Shown: piece after piece, positions 1-6,503 of the stretch
Layout: the number at the start of each line of letters is the position of its first letter
Position numbering within the stretch: position 1 is the stretch's first letter
From: Phycisphaerales bacterium
GTDB taxonomy: Bacteria > Planctomycetota > Phycisphaerae > Phycisphaerales > SM1A02
DNA length: 9,028 bases
Assembly (NCBI GenBank): GCA_007135295.1
Contig: SLJD01000294.1
Coordinates: forward strand, 1-9,028
Direction of reading: 5' to 3'
Program-made: the position numbers and the translations under genes
Notes under the pieces: generated by a model
What the model saw: only the letters and a program-made list of their open reading frames with translations
Told to the model about the DNA's origin: nothing
The model's database searches: none

Positions 1-2453
1 CGGGCGATGCGGCCGTTGGTCAGGGTCCAGTCGTCATCGAAGAACCCGGTGGCGATGATCCGCCCGCTTGTGCGGTTGTCGCGTGCCCGCAGCACGTGAA
101 AGTCCGCATACCGCCGGAACGGCACGAACAGCCGGATCTTCCCCGCCTGCCGCTCGCCGACTTCGCCGGTTCCGCCGATCGCGACGACGCACGCCGTCTC
201 GCTGCCCGGCCGGGGCTGAACGAACATGGCTGCGAGATCGTCGCCTTCGATCGTCTCGTCGCCGAGCTCGATCGCGCCCGGGGTGATCTGCATCGGGCTG
301 TCGCCGAGCAGGGCATCCCAGTGCTCGTGCGTGTCGCGCGTCCCGACGAGCAGCACGTCGCGGTCCGGTTCCTCGTCGGGGTCGAACGCGGTGTCCGGCA
401 TGACGTCGACCGCCCCGTTGCCGCGGTACCACCACCGGTCCGCCATGAGCCGCGCGTGGCGCTGCGCGCGGTCCGTCTGCGCACTGTCGCCCGCCGTGCC
501 GTAGACGATGACGATGCGCTGGCGCAATGATTCGAGCAGCGGGCCGTAGCGGTGCGGGCCTTTCTTCGATGCGGCCGCCGGCGAGGCGAGGGACCATGTG
601 CCGTCCTCGGATTGCGCCAGATGCACACGGCCGTCGGCGTTCGGCGAGACGTCGTCCAGCGTCTGTTCGTCGAGCGTCACCGTCAGCGGCTCGCGCGTGA
701 TCATTGTGGAGGCGTCCAGCGTCAGCCACGCGACGTTGTCCGTCTCGCCTTTGATCATCCCGGTGTTCGGCCGGCGCTCGACTCGAACGCGGCTGGGCGT
801 GTGCTGTTCGTGCTGGGCGTTGACGGTCACCCAGTACGATGTGCTGCTGATGCCGGGATTGGCGGTGACGAACTCGACCTCGCGGAGCATGTCCGGGCGC
901 GGGCGGCTGTTTGACGCAAAGAAATCGAACATCGGCGGCCAGTCGACGCATGTCGCCCCGCCGTCGCCGTACTCGTCGCGCCACCAGTGGCCCTTGCCCT
1001 CGACGGCGTCGAACTGCCAGTTGGTGTGAAACGTGTCCAGGATGTCGGCCGTCGCTTCGCCCTGCTCGATCGGAACGCTCGAATCCTCCGTGCCGTGCAG
1101 GATGAAGACGCCGAGGGTGCGGTAGTTCTCCTTCAGCGCTTCGGGATCGCTCGGGTAATAGAGGTCGTGGCGGACGCGGTTGATGGCGTTGTTCGTGTTT
1201 GGCCGGCGGCGGGTGCTGCTGTAGTTCCAGTAGTTTCGCCACCCCGCGGCGACACCGACCGCCGCGAACTGATCGGGATACTGCGAGGCGAGATGCCACG
1301 CGCCGTGCCCGCCCATCGAATGGCCGGTCAGGTAGATGCGGTCCGGATCGTGGTCGAGGCGCGACCTGGCGACGTCGAGCACTTCCATGGCGTCCATCCG
1401 GCCGAAGACTTCCCAGTCAAAGCCGTACGGCCGGCGGTTGGTCGGCGCGATGGTGTGGGCCCAGGTCTTGGGGCTGTACGACCGCGCCTGGCTGCGCGCT
1501 TCGACCGACGCGCCGTGCAGCGACAGGACGATCGCCGGATGCTGCGTGCCGCCGGCCGCGCTGCCGGCCGCTTCCCGCGCGCCGTAGTACTGCACGCTGC
1601 CGTCGATCTCGCTGATGAACGTCCGGCGGTGGGCGTCGGTCGGGTCGCGGCGCTCAAGCGTCATGTCGACCGTGTGCAGCACTTCAGCCGGCACGCCGCC
1701 CTCCAGACGTACGAGCTCGACCGTCAGGTCCGTCTCGCCGGTTTGTTCGAGCGCATCGCTGATGATCCGGAACGGCGACTTGCGGATGCTCAGCGGCTCG
1801 ACGCGCGGCAGCGGCGTCAGCGTGAGGTCGAGATGCTCGCCGCGCGCACGAATGCCGAGGTCCGTCATCGGTTCTTCCGTCGCGTTGACGATGCGGAGCC
1901 CGGCCCAGGCGTCCGTCGGCCGGCCGGTCAGCAGGTCCGGCAGCGTCGGATCGCTCGTCTCGATGAACGCCTCGGCCGGCGGCTCGATCAGGTGCGCCCG
2001 GGCCCGGCCCCGGCTGCTGTACATCAGAAGCTGGTTCTCGCCGGCTGTCAGCTTGACGGGATTGCGCACGTAGCCGTGCTGATACACGTCGCCGATGTGC
2101 TCGACGCCGTTGAACCACGAGCGGCGATGGCCGTTCGAGGCGAGGACCATCACGCGGTCCTCGTCGCTGGTGAACGTGGCCAGCGCATACCCGCTGTCGA
2201 GGTCGTCCGAGCGGACCCAGCCGTTGTCGTTCGGCTCGGCGTCGCTCCAATCCTCGGACTCGAACTGCGACGGGCTCCATCCGTTCTGCAGCATGTCCGT
2301 CTCAAACGATGCGCCGGAACGGGGATGGACCTTCCACGCGTCGGCCTGCATGACTTCTGTTTCTTCTGCCGCCGCCGCCACGCCGCAGACCAGCGCCGCG
2401 CCCAGACCGACAGCGCCGAATACACGATCCCCCGACAGTTCACACCACTTCAA
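1..2453 (-). CDS. Large secreted alpha/beta-hydrolase (prolyl-oligopeptidase/esterase type), C-terminus beyond window
   Basis: At least 817 codons; the frame is still open at position 1, so the C-terminus is missing. The start is inferred as TTG at 2451-2453, with AAAGGTG (2461-2467) seven bases upstream; an in-frame ATG at 2493-2495 would add 14 residues but has no ribosome binding site. The N-terminus is a signal peptide (hydrophobic residues 11-29, likely cleavage after Ala29), so the protein should act outside the cytoplasm. Residues about 30-150 look like a beta-sandwich binding module (pattern around WFNG, GDVY, then GEN). A second beta-rich stretch precedes the catalytic domain, about 330-500: nucleophile Ser379 in GHSMGGHG, Asp457 in HGTEDSSVP, His489 in GKGHWW. 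Residues about 500-817 form a further module I cannot name. Family knowledge supports serine esterase or peptidase activity; the substrate is unknown. The gene lies downstream of trkH but probably has its own promoter. Confidence 0.85.
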   Translation of the reverse strand, partial: MKWCELSGDRVFGAVGLGAALVCGVAAAAEETEVMQADAWKVHPRSGASFETDMLQNGWSPSQFESEDWSDAEPNDNGWVRSDDLDSGYALATFTSDEDRVMVLASNGHRRSWFNGVEHIGDVYQHGYVRNPVKLTAGENQLLMYSSRGRARAHLIEPPAEAFIETSDPTLPDLLTGRPTDAWAGLRIVNATEEPMTDLGIRARGEHLDLTLTPLPRVEPLSIRKSPFRIISDALEQTGETDLTVELVRLEGGVPAEVLHTVDMTLERRDPTDAHRRTFISEIDGSVQYYGAREAAGSAAGGTQHPAIVLSLHGASVEARSQARSYSPKTWAHTIAPTNRRPYGFDWEVFGRMDAMEVLDVARSRLDHDPDRIYLTGHSMGGHGAWHLASQYPDQFAAVGVAAGWRNYWNYSSTRRRPNTNNAINRVRHDLYYPSDPEALKENYRTLGVFILHGTEDSSVPIEQGEATADILDTFHTNWQFDAVEGKGHWWRDEYGDGGATCVDWPPMFDFFASNSRPRPDMLREVEFVTANPGISSTSYWVTVNAQHEQHTPSRVRVERRPNTGMIKGETDNVAWLTLDASTMITREPLTVTLDEQTLDDVSPNADGRVHLAQSEDGTWSLASPAAASKKGPHRYGPLLESLRQRIVIVYGTAGDSAQTDRAQRHARLMADRWWYRGNGAVDVMPDTAFDPDEEPDRDVLLVGTRDTHEHWDALLGDSPMQITPGAIELGDETIEGDDLAAMFVQPRPGSETACVVAIGGTGEVGERQAGKIRLFVPFRRYADFHVLRARDNRTSGRIIATGFFDDDWTLTNGRIA

Positions 2454-2480
2454 GGGACAGCACCTTTCACCATGTGACTT

Positions 2481-2498
2481 TGCATGCTTCTGCATGCA
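2481..2498 (-). repeat. Perfect hairpin in the hydrolase leader
   Basis: TGCATGC and GCATGCA are perfect inverted copies (7 bp) separated by the four bases TTCT. It lies 13 bases before the ribosome binding site of the hydrolase gene, inside the predicted 5' leader. No T-run follows on either strand, so it is not an intrinsic terminator. A role in RNA stability or translation control is inference. Confidence 0.5.
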
Positions 2499-2547
2499 TA
2501 TTGAGAGCCGTTCGCTTGCGACATGTCGACACATCGCCGGCGCAGGC

Positions 2548-2576
2548 ATTCCAACCGACGCGCCCGCTTGTGACAA
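2548..2576 (-). promoter_or_regulatory. Candidate sigma70-type promoter for the hydrolase gene
   Basis: On the minus strand TTGTCA (2571-2576, 5 of 6 consensus bases) is followed after 17 bases by TGGAAT (2548-2553, 4 of 6). This would start transcription near 2541 and give a leader of roughly 90 bases before the TTG start. An odd palindrome, GCTTGT-G-ACAAGC (2566-2578, 6-bp arms), overlaps the -35 box and could be a regulator site. Read by eye; the -10 match is modest. Confidence 0.4.
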
Positions 2577-2608
2577 GCCGGTTGCAGAGGCAGTGCGCCG
2601 ATGTGCGC

Positions 2609-4147
2609 TCAGTTGCCGCGCCAGAAGCGGGGGGTGAGGAGGATGAGGATGGTGAACATTTCGAGTCGGCCGAGGATCATCAGCAGGCTCATGACGACTT
2701 TGCTCTGGGGGGTGAACCATTCGTAGTTGCTGACGGGTCCGACGGCGGCCATGCCCGGGCCGACGTTGGCGAGCGTGGCGACGCTGGCGGTCATGGCGGT
2801 GACGGGGTCGCAGAGTTCGCGCGGTTCGAAGAGCATCAGCAGGAACGCGCCGATCCCCCACAGCACCGCGAAGCTGACGAGAAAGACCATGGTCGTGAGT
2901 TTGAGGTCGGTGTCGATCGTGCCCGTTCCGACTTTCAGCGGGCGGATGACGTTGGGGCGGAAGACGCGTTCGAGCTCGGCGGTGATGATCTTGAGGCCCA
3001 TCCAGAAGCGCACGACCTTGATGCCCCCGGCGGTCGAGCCGGCGCTGCCGCCGATGAACATCAGGCCGACGATCAGCATCTTGGCGAGGATCGGCCACTG
3101 GTCGTAGTCGGCGGTGACGTAGCCGGTGCCGGTGTGCATGGCGATGACGGTGAAGCCGGCGAAGCGCAGCGACTGACCGGCGGTCCCGTCGATTTCTTCA
3201 CCGGCCGAGGTTTCGATCGTCATGCCGAAGATCAGCGCCGCGACGATGGCGACGATGACAATCTTGAGGATGAGGTAGACACGCAGTTCCGTGTCGCGCC
3301 ACGCGCGCTGCCACTGGCCGCGGATGACGTCGTAATAGATGCGGAAGCTCACGCCGGCGAGGACCATCATGATGATGATCATGACGTCGAGCAGGGCGGA
3401 GTTGTATTCGCCGACGCTGGCGTTGTGCGGGGCGAGGCCGCCGGTCGAGATGCCGGAGAACGTGTAGCAGATCGCGTCGAACCAGGTCATCCCGCCGAGG
3501 CGCAGGGCAGTGATGAAGACGAGCGTCATCCCGACGTAGATCAGCCAGAGGATGCGCGCGGTGTCGCGGATGTGCGGCCGCACGCCGCCGGGCGAGGGGC
3601 CGGGCGTCTCGACGCGAAAGAGTTTTTTTCCGCCGACGCCGAGCGAGGGCAGCACCGCGACGAAGAGGACGACGATGCCCAGGCCGCCGAGCCAGTGGGT
3701 GATCGACCTCCAGAGGATGATGCTCTTTGGCAGGGCTTCGATGTCGGTGAGGATCGTCGCGCCGGTGGTGGTCAGGCCGCTGGTCGCTTCGAAGTAGCAG
3801 TCGATGAAGCGGCGCAGTTCGTGCCCGGCCGCGGCGTCGCCGGCGAAGATCGCCCACAGCCACATGGGCAATGCGGCGAGGACGGCGCCGATCAACCAGC
3901 TCAGCGCGACGAGCAGCAGCGCTTCACGCCGGCCGAGGACGCGCGACGGGCCGCGCGTCGCCAGCCACCCCGCCCCCCCGACGACGGCGCCGATGATGGC
4001 GGCGGCGAGCATCGCTTCCATCGCCGCCCGCTCGCCGATCGCCCCGCGCCACATCCAGAACCCGGCGATGGCGCCGTTGAGCACCATCACGGCGGCGAGG
4101 GCGAGCAGCAGCAGGCAGAGCAGGTTGATGACCTGGCGGATGTTCAC
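2609..4147 (-). CDS. trkH: Trk-type potassium uptake channel subunit TrkH
   Basis: 512 residues, close to the usual TrkH length of about 480-500, rich in hydrophobic membrane helices throughout. It forms the potassium-conducting pore of the Trk system in the inner membrane and works with TrkA. The four pore loops of the superfamily are recognisable: TTTGA with Gly129, STGGL with Gly236, TGTGY with Gly342, and ANVGPG with Gly463. The GGSAGSTAGG segment shortly after the third loop is the signature of the broken helix that forms TrkH's intramembrane gate. The start is GTG (4145-4147), which gives the normal short N-terminus MNIRQ before the first helix; no good ribosome binding site precedes it, but a 28-codon frame ends across it (GTGA overlap). 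trkA lies 93 bases upstream on the same strand, so the two are very likely one operon. Confidence 0.97.
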   Translation of the reverse strand: MNIRQVINLLCLLLLALAAVMVLNGAIAGFWMWRGAIGERAAMEAMLAAAIIGAVVGGAGWLATRGPSRVLGRREALLLVALSWLIGAVLAALPMWLWAIFAGDAAAGHELRRFIDCYFEATSGLTTTGATILTDIEALPKSIILWRSITHWLGGLGIVVLFVAVLPSLGVGGKKLFRVETPGPSPGGVRPHIRDTARILWLIYVGMTLVFITALRLGGMTWFDAICYTFSGISTGGLAPHNASVGEYNSALLDVMIIIMMVLAGVSFRIYYDVIRGQWQRAWRDTELRVYLILKIVIVAIVAALIFGMTIETSAGEEIDGTAGQSLRFAGFTVIAMHTGTGYVTADYDQWPILAKMLIVGLMFIGGSAGSTAGGIKVVRFWMGLKIITAELERVFRPNVIRPLKVGTGTIDTDLKLTTMVFLVSFAVLWGIGAFLLMLFEPRELCDPVTAMTASVATLANVGPGMAAVGPVSNYEWFTPQSKVVMSLLMILGRLEMFTILILLTPRFWRGN

Positions 4148-4230
4148 GGGCGGGTGGTCCGGTTCGATCGACAGGTGGGCAGGGTCACGGGCAGGGTCAT
4201 AGTCGGGGGCAGGGGCGGGGGCACGAACAT
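4144..4230 (-). other. Possible 28-codon leader frame overlapping the trkH start
   Basis: ATG at 4228-4230 opens a Pro/Thr/Leu-rich frame that ends in TGA at 4144-4146, overlapping the GTG start of trkH in the four bases GTGA. It fills nearly all of the trkA-trkH gap. trkH lacks an obvious ribosome binding site, so termination and restart here could feed ribosomes to trkH. The peptide composition is dictated by C-rich DNA repeats and matches nothing I know, so it may be chance. Confidence 0.25.
4177..4221 (+). repeat. G-rich tandem repeats between trkA and trkH (G-quadruplex motif)
   Basis: The plus strand carries GGGCAGGGTCA twice with a 12-base period (4177-4187, 4189-4199), then G5-CA-G4-C-G5 (4205-4221): seven runs of three or more G in 45 bases. 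The first four runs have loops of 2, 4 and 2 bases, fitting the usual intramolecular quadruplex pattern. The G-rich strand is the template for trkA-trkH transcription; the mRNA is C-rich here. Whether it folds or pauses polymerase is inference. Confidence 0.6.
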
Positions 4231-4240
4231 GGTCGATCCG

Positions 4241-5608
4241 TCATCGGCCGTATCGGCGGCGGCCGTTCGCCTCGCCGACGAACAGCTTGCGGATGCGATC
4301 TTCCGTGCCGCTGCGGCCGATGAGCAGCGCGGTGTCGCCTTTGGACAGCGCATCATCGGCTGTCGGGACGAAGACGCTCGATTCATTCTGGACGGCGGCG
4401 ACCATCCAGTCGGGGGTGAGCTTGACCGTCCGCAGCGGCCGGTCGATGACCGGCGCCCCCTCGCCAACCCGGGCCTGGAAGACGTCGACGTCGCCCTCGG
4501 CGAGCGAGGCGACGCGGCGCAGCGGGCTCTGGTCGATGACGTTTTCGATCTCCCGGACGGCGACGCGGCGGGGCGAGAACGCCTTGTCGATGTGAACGTG
4601 CGGAAGAAGATGCACGTAACTCTGCCGCTGGACGACGGCGATCGCCTGGGCGGCGCCCATGCTCTTGGCCCACGCGCAGCTCAGGATATTCTGCTCGTCG
4701 TCGTCAGCGAGGGCGACGAAGGCGTCGGTCTGTTCGAGGTGCTCTTCGTCGAACGTGACGGGATCGGTCGGGTCGGCGTTGATGACGGTGACCCAGTCGA
4801 GCACTTCGGCGAGTTCTTCAGCGATGGCACGGTCCGTCTCGAACAGGCGGATCGACGCGTTGCCGCCTTCGAGCATGCGACAGAGCCAGACGGCGATGTC
4901 CCGGCCGCCGAACAGCACGGTGCGCTGCCGGCGGGAACTCTCGGCGGTGAACAGGCGCGTCGCCTGGGAGAAGACGTCGGTGTTGCCGACGAGCACGATC
5001 ACGTCGTCGGCGGTGATGACCGTGTTCGCATCGGGGATGAATGAGTAGCCGTTGCGGGTGACAGCGGCGAGGCGCACGCCGGTCGGCAGGGTCAGTTCCT
5101 TGAGCCGCTTGTCGATCGAGCGGGCGTTGGGTTTGACGCGGAACTCCTGCATTTCGATCTGCCCGCGGGCGAAGTCCTCGATGGCCATGGCCCCGGGATT
5201 GCGCAGTGTTCGGGCGATGGCCTGCGCCGCGGAATATTCCGGGCAGATGAGCTGGTCGATCCGAAGGTAGTCCTGGTAGTTCAGGCCGCGGTTCTCGAAA
5301 TACGTCGCCTGGTGGACGCGGGCGATGACCTTCTGCGCGCCGAGGCCCTTGGCCAGTGAGGCGCCGAGCAGATTGACTTCATCGCGGGATGTGGCGAGCA
5401 GGACGAGGTCCGCCTCGGCCGCCCCGGCTTCGAGCAGCGTCTCCGCGTGCGCGCAGTCGCCGACGAGGGTGCTGACGTCGAACTTCTCCTCGATCAGCCG
5501 CAGCCGTTCGCTCGTGCTGTCGACGACGGTGATGTTGTTGCCTTTCGGCGCGAGCACTTCGGCGGAGTACGAACCGACCTCGCCGGCGCCGCAGATCAGG
5601 ATGTTCAT
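4241..5608 (-). CDS. trkA: Trk system potassium uptake regulatory subunit TrkA
   Basis: 455 residues, matching the usual TrkA length of about 450-460. It is a cytoplasmic peripheral protein that binds NAD(H) and gates the TrkH channel. It has the duplicated architecture RCK-N, RCK-C, RCK-N, RCK-C. The first Rossmann domain is canonical: GAGEVG at residues 7-12, acidic Asp30 at the end of the second strand, GD at 50-51. The second begins near residue 228 with FGGRDIA (233-239), a degenerate glycine loop lacking the last glycine. The ATG at 5606-5608 is chosen because TrkA proteins begin directly with the first strand; an in-frame ATG at 5645-5647 would add 13 non-homologous residues. Neither start has a strong ribosome binding site. 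A stop codon closes the frame a little upstream of 5647. It is followed by trkH, 93 bases downstream. Confidence 0.95.
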   Translation of the reverse strand: MNILICGAGEVGSYSAEVLAPKGNNITVVDSTSERLRLIEEKFDVSTLVGDCAHAETLLEAGAAEADLVLLATSRDEVNLLGASLAKGLGAQKVIARVHQATYFENRGLNYQDYLRIDQLICPEYSAAQAIARTLRNPGAMAIEDFARGQIEMQEFRVKPNARSIDKRLKELTLPTGVRLAAVTRNGYSFIPDANTVITADDVIVLVGNTDVFSQATRLFTAESSRRQRTVLFGGRDIAVWLCRMLEGGNASIRLFETDRAIAEELAEVLDWVTVINADPTDPVTFDEEHLEQTDAFVALADDDEQNILSCAWAKSMGAAQAIAVVQRQSYVHLLPHVHIDKAFSPRRVAVREIENVIDQSPLRRVASLAEGDVDVFQARVGEGAPVIDRPLRTVKLTPDWMVAAVQNESSVFVPTADDALSKGDTALLIGRSGTEDRIRKLFVGEANGRRRYGR

Positions 5609-5714
5609 CGTCGCTCGACCGTCTGCCGGCCGGCTCGTCACGCCCATCGCGACGGGCCCGGCGCGGCCAAGGCCGACATGCTACCGATCGGCCGGGCGGA
5701 GGTAAACGCCCGCC

Positions 5715-5740
5715 AACCAGCGGTGGAATGCTGGTTTTTT
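5715..5740 (+). terminator. Intrinsic terminator on the plus strand with no upstream plus gene
   Basis: AACCAGC (5715-5721) pairs perfectly with GCTGGTT (5730-5736), 7 bp with an 8-base loop, and the stem runs straight into a T-run (six T in all, four beyond the stem). On the minus strand the stem is not followed by T, so the signal points rightwards. No plus-strand gene precedes it; it would stop transcription running antisense to trkA, or end a short RNA from the 5609-5714 region, just before the lipoprotein promoter. Confidence 0.6.
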
Positions 5741-5742
5741 CC

Positions 5743-5771
5743 TTGAACCGGGCGCGGCGGTTCCCTGTAAT
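5743..5771 (+). promoter_or_regulatory. Candidate sigma70-type promoter for the lipoprotein gene
   Basis: TTGAAC (5743-5748, 4 of 6 consensus bases) and TGTAAT (5766-5771, 5 of 6) are separated by exactly 17 bases, in one of the few less GC-rich patches of the window. The predicted start of transcription is near 5779, giving a leader of about 125 bases. The leader begins purine-rich (5772-5803) and then becomes very GC-rich with several CCGGC/GCCGG inverted copies (5831-5891) that could fold. Confidence 0.5.
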
Positions 5772-5783
5772 GGAAGGGGAGAA

Positions 5784-5816
5784 ATGAAGCGGAGAAAGAA
5801 AGGTCACGCTGCTTGA
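5784..5816 (+). other. Possible 10-codon basic leader peptide frame
   Basis: ATG at 5784-5786 follows a GGAAGGGGAG purine tract and encodes MKRRKKGHAA before TGA at 5814-5816. It begins only a few bases after the predicted transcription start and lies about 90 bases ahead of the lipoprotein start. There is no support beyond position and the purine-rich sequence in front; it may be chance. Confidence 0.15.
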
Positions 5817-5903
5817 GCTCGTCGCGGAGGACGGCCGGCACGCCGGTGGGAGGCGTCGTCGGCCGGCGGCGGACGTCGGGCGGCCGGCCGGAAGGGAATG
5901 GTC

Positions 5904-6287
5904 ATGTCACGATGCGGGCAATTTTTGCGCCTGTCGCTGGCGGCGATGGTCGCGGTCGGTGCGGTCGCGGCGGCGGGGTGTCAGACACCCGACCGGCAGC
6001 ACCACTCTGTCATGCCCGACGGTGCGGTGCCCGTCTCGATCGGGCTCGTCCTCGCCGGGCCGGTCCTTCAGGCCGAAGCGACGGCGGTGGACGACGGCGA
6101 TCCGCCCGAGCGGTGGGAACTGGCGAGAAACGACGACCGGCTCGGCCGGCGCACGACGCACGGCCGGCTCGTTGAAGAGGTCATCGAGGTCCGCACGCGC
6201 GACCGCATCCGCTCGACGACGACCGGTCGGGTGCGCGATTCGTCGTACACGAACGTGCGCACGATCATTCGTCGCCGCGTTGAATAG
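5904..6287 (+). CDS. Small predicted lipoprotein of unknown function
   Basis: 127 residues. The N-terminus is a lipoprotein signal peptide: short basic segment with Arg3 and Arg9, hydrophobic residues 10-24, then AAGC with the lipidated Cys26. The mature part is about 102 residues, hydrophilic, with a Pro/Asp/Glu-containing middle and a C-terminal half rich in Arg, Thr and Ser that ends TIIRRRVE. I recognise no domain. ATG at 5904 is preferred to the in-frame ATG at 5898 because GGAAGGGA (5890-5897) then sits six bases upstream instead of touching the start codon. It has a plausible promoter and is followed at its stop codon by a hairpin, so it is probably a single-gene transcript. The signal peptide is clear; gene reality is likely because of this plus high GC at third positions. 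Confidence 0.7.
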   Translation: MSRCGQFLRLSLAAMVAVGAVAAAGCQTPDRQHHSVMPDGAVPVSIGLVLAGPVLQAEATAVDDGDPPERWELARNDDRLGRRTTHGRLVEEVIEVRTRDRIRSTTTGRVRDSSYTNVRTIIRRRVE

Positions 6288-6306
6288 GCCTGCTTTTATT
6301 CAGGCC
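6287..6306 (+). other. Hairpin directly after the lipoprotein stop codon
   Basis: GGCCTG (6287-6292) and CAGGCC (6301-6306) form a perfect 6-bp stem with the AT-rich 8-base loop CTTTTATT. The stem begins on the last base of the TAG stop. No T-run follows on the plus strand, so it is at best a weak terminator or a 3'-end stabiliser. Confidence 0.4.
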
Positions 6307-6443
6307 ATCGTGGGATCCAGCAGGGCAATGCCATAATCCAAACGGATGTTCGTCTGAAAAAAGCAAAATGCCGACGGCTGTCCGGGCGATATGAGGCGGT
6401 GCTGTGTCAACGTCGGACCTGGGACATGCGCAATCGGGAAAGC
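6307..6443. other. Intergenic stretch without a recognised gene
   Basis: This is the upstream part of the 339-base gap before the HU-like gene. It is lower in GC than its surroundings and includes an A6 run (6358-6363 region). A separated inverted repeat, CCGACG (6371-6376) and CGTCGG (6411-6416), could bring its ends together in RNA. I see no convincing coding frame on either strand and no tRNA-like fold. Confidence 0.4.
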
Positions 6444-6486
6444 TTGACAACTTTTCCTTGACCGTCCAGATAACCTGCGCCATACT
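6444..6486 (+). promoter_or_regulatory. Two overlapping sigma70-like promoters ahead of the HU-like gene
   Basis: A perfect TTGACA (6444-6449) has GATAAC (6469-6474) 19 bases downstream. A second box TTGACC (6458-6463, 5 of 6) has CATACT (6481-6486, 4 of 6) at the ideal 17 bases. The second pairing would start transcription near 6493, giving a leader of about 134 bases. This is the best -35 match in the window. Which of the two is used cannot be told from sequence. Confidence 0.55.
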
Positions 6487-6487
6487 T

Positions 6488-6503
6488 GCCCTGACGTCAG
6501 GGC
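6488..6503. promoter_or_regulatory. Perfect 16-bp palindrome at the predicted transcription start (operator candidate)
   Basis: GCCCTGACGTCAGGGC is identical to its own reverse complement over all 16 bases, with a TGACGTCA core. It begins one base after the CATACT -10 box, so a protein bound here would cover the start of transcription. A dimeric repressor, possibly the HU-like protein's own regulator, is inference. No candidate regulator gene lies in the window. Confidence 0.55.

Noticed and set aside
34..1299. A 421-codon minus-strand open frame near the window start.
   Set aside because: It is out of phase with the hydrolase frame that carries GHSMGGHG, Asp457 and His489; its product is Arg-rich with no recognisable motif.
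987..2477. A 496-codon plus-strand open frame over the hydrolase gene.
   Set aside because: The minus strand encodes an intact signal peptide and a Ser-Asp-His hydrolase over the same bases; the plus frame is Arg/Val/Ala-rich antisense noise.
2474..5044. An 856-codon plus-strand open frame running antisense through trkH and most of trkA.
   Set aside because: It is the mirror of GC-biased codons in two well-conserved minus-strand genes; the translation is low-complexity Asp/Arg/Glu/Ala-rich and matches no family.
5638..5841. A 67-codon minus-strand frame in the divergent gap upstream of trkA.
   Set aside because: It overlaps the terminator hairpin and promoter, has no ribosome binding site or family resemblance, and its composition follows local sequence.
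5890..5900. ATG at 5898 as the lipoprotein start.
   Set aside because: The purine-rich ribosome binding sequence would abut the start codon with no spacer; the ATG at 5904 has a normal six-base spacer.
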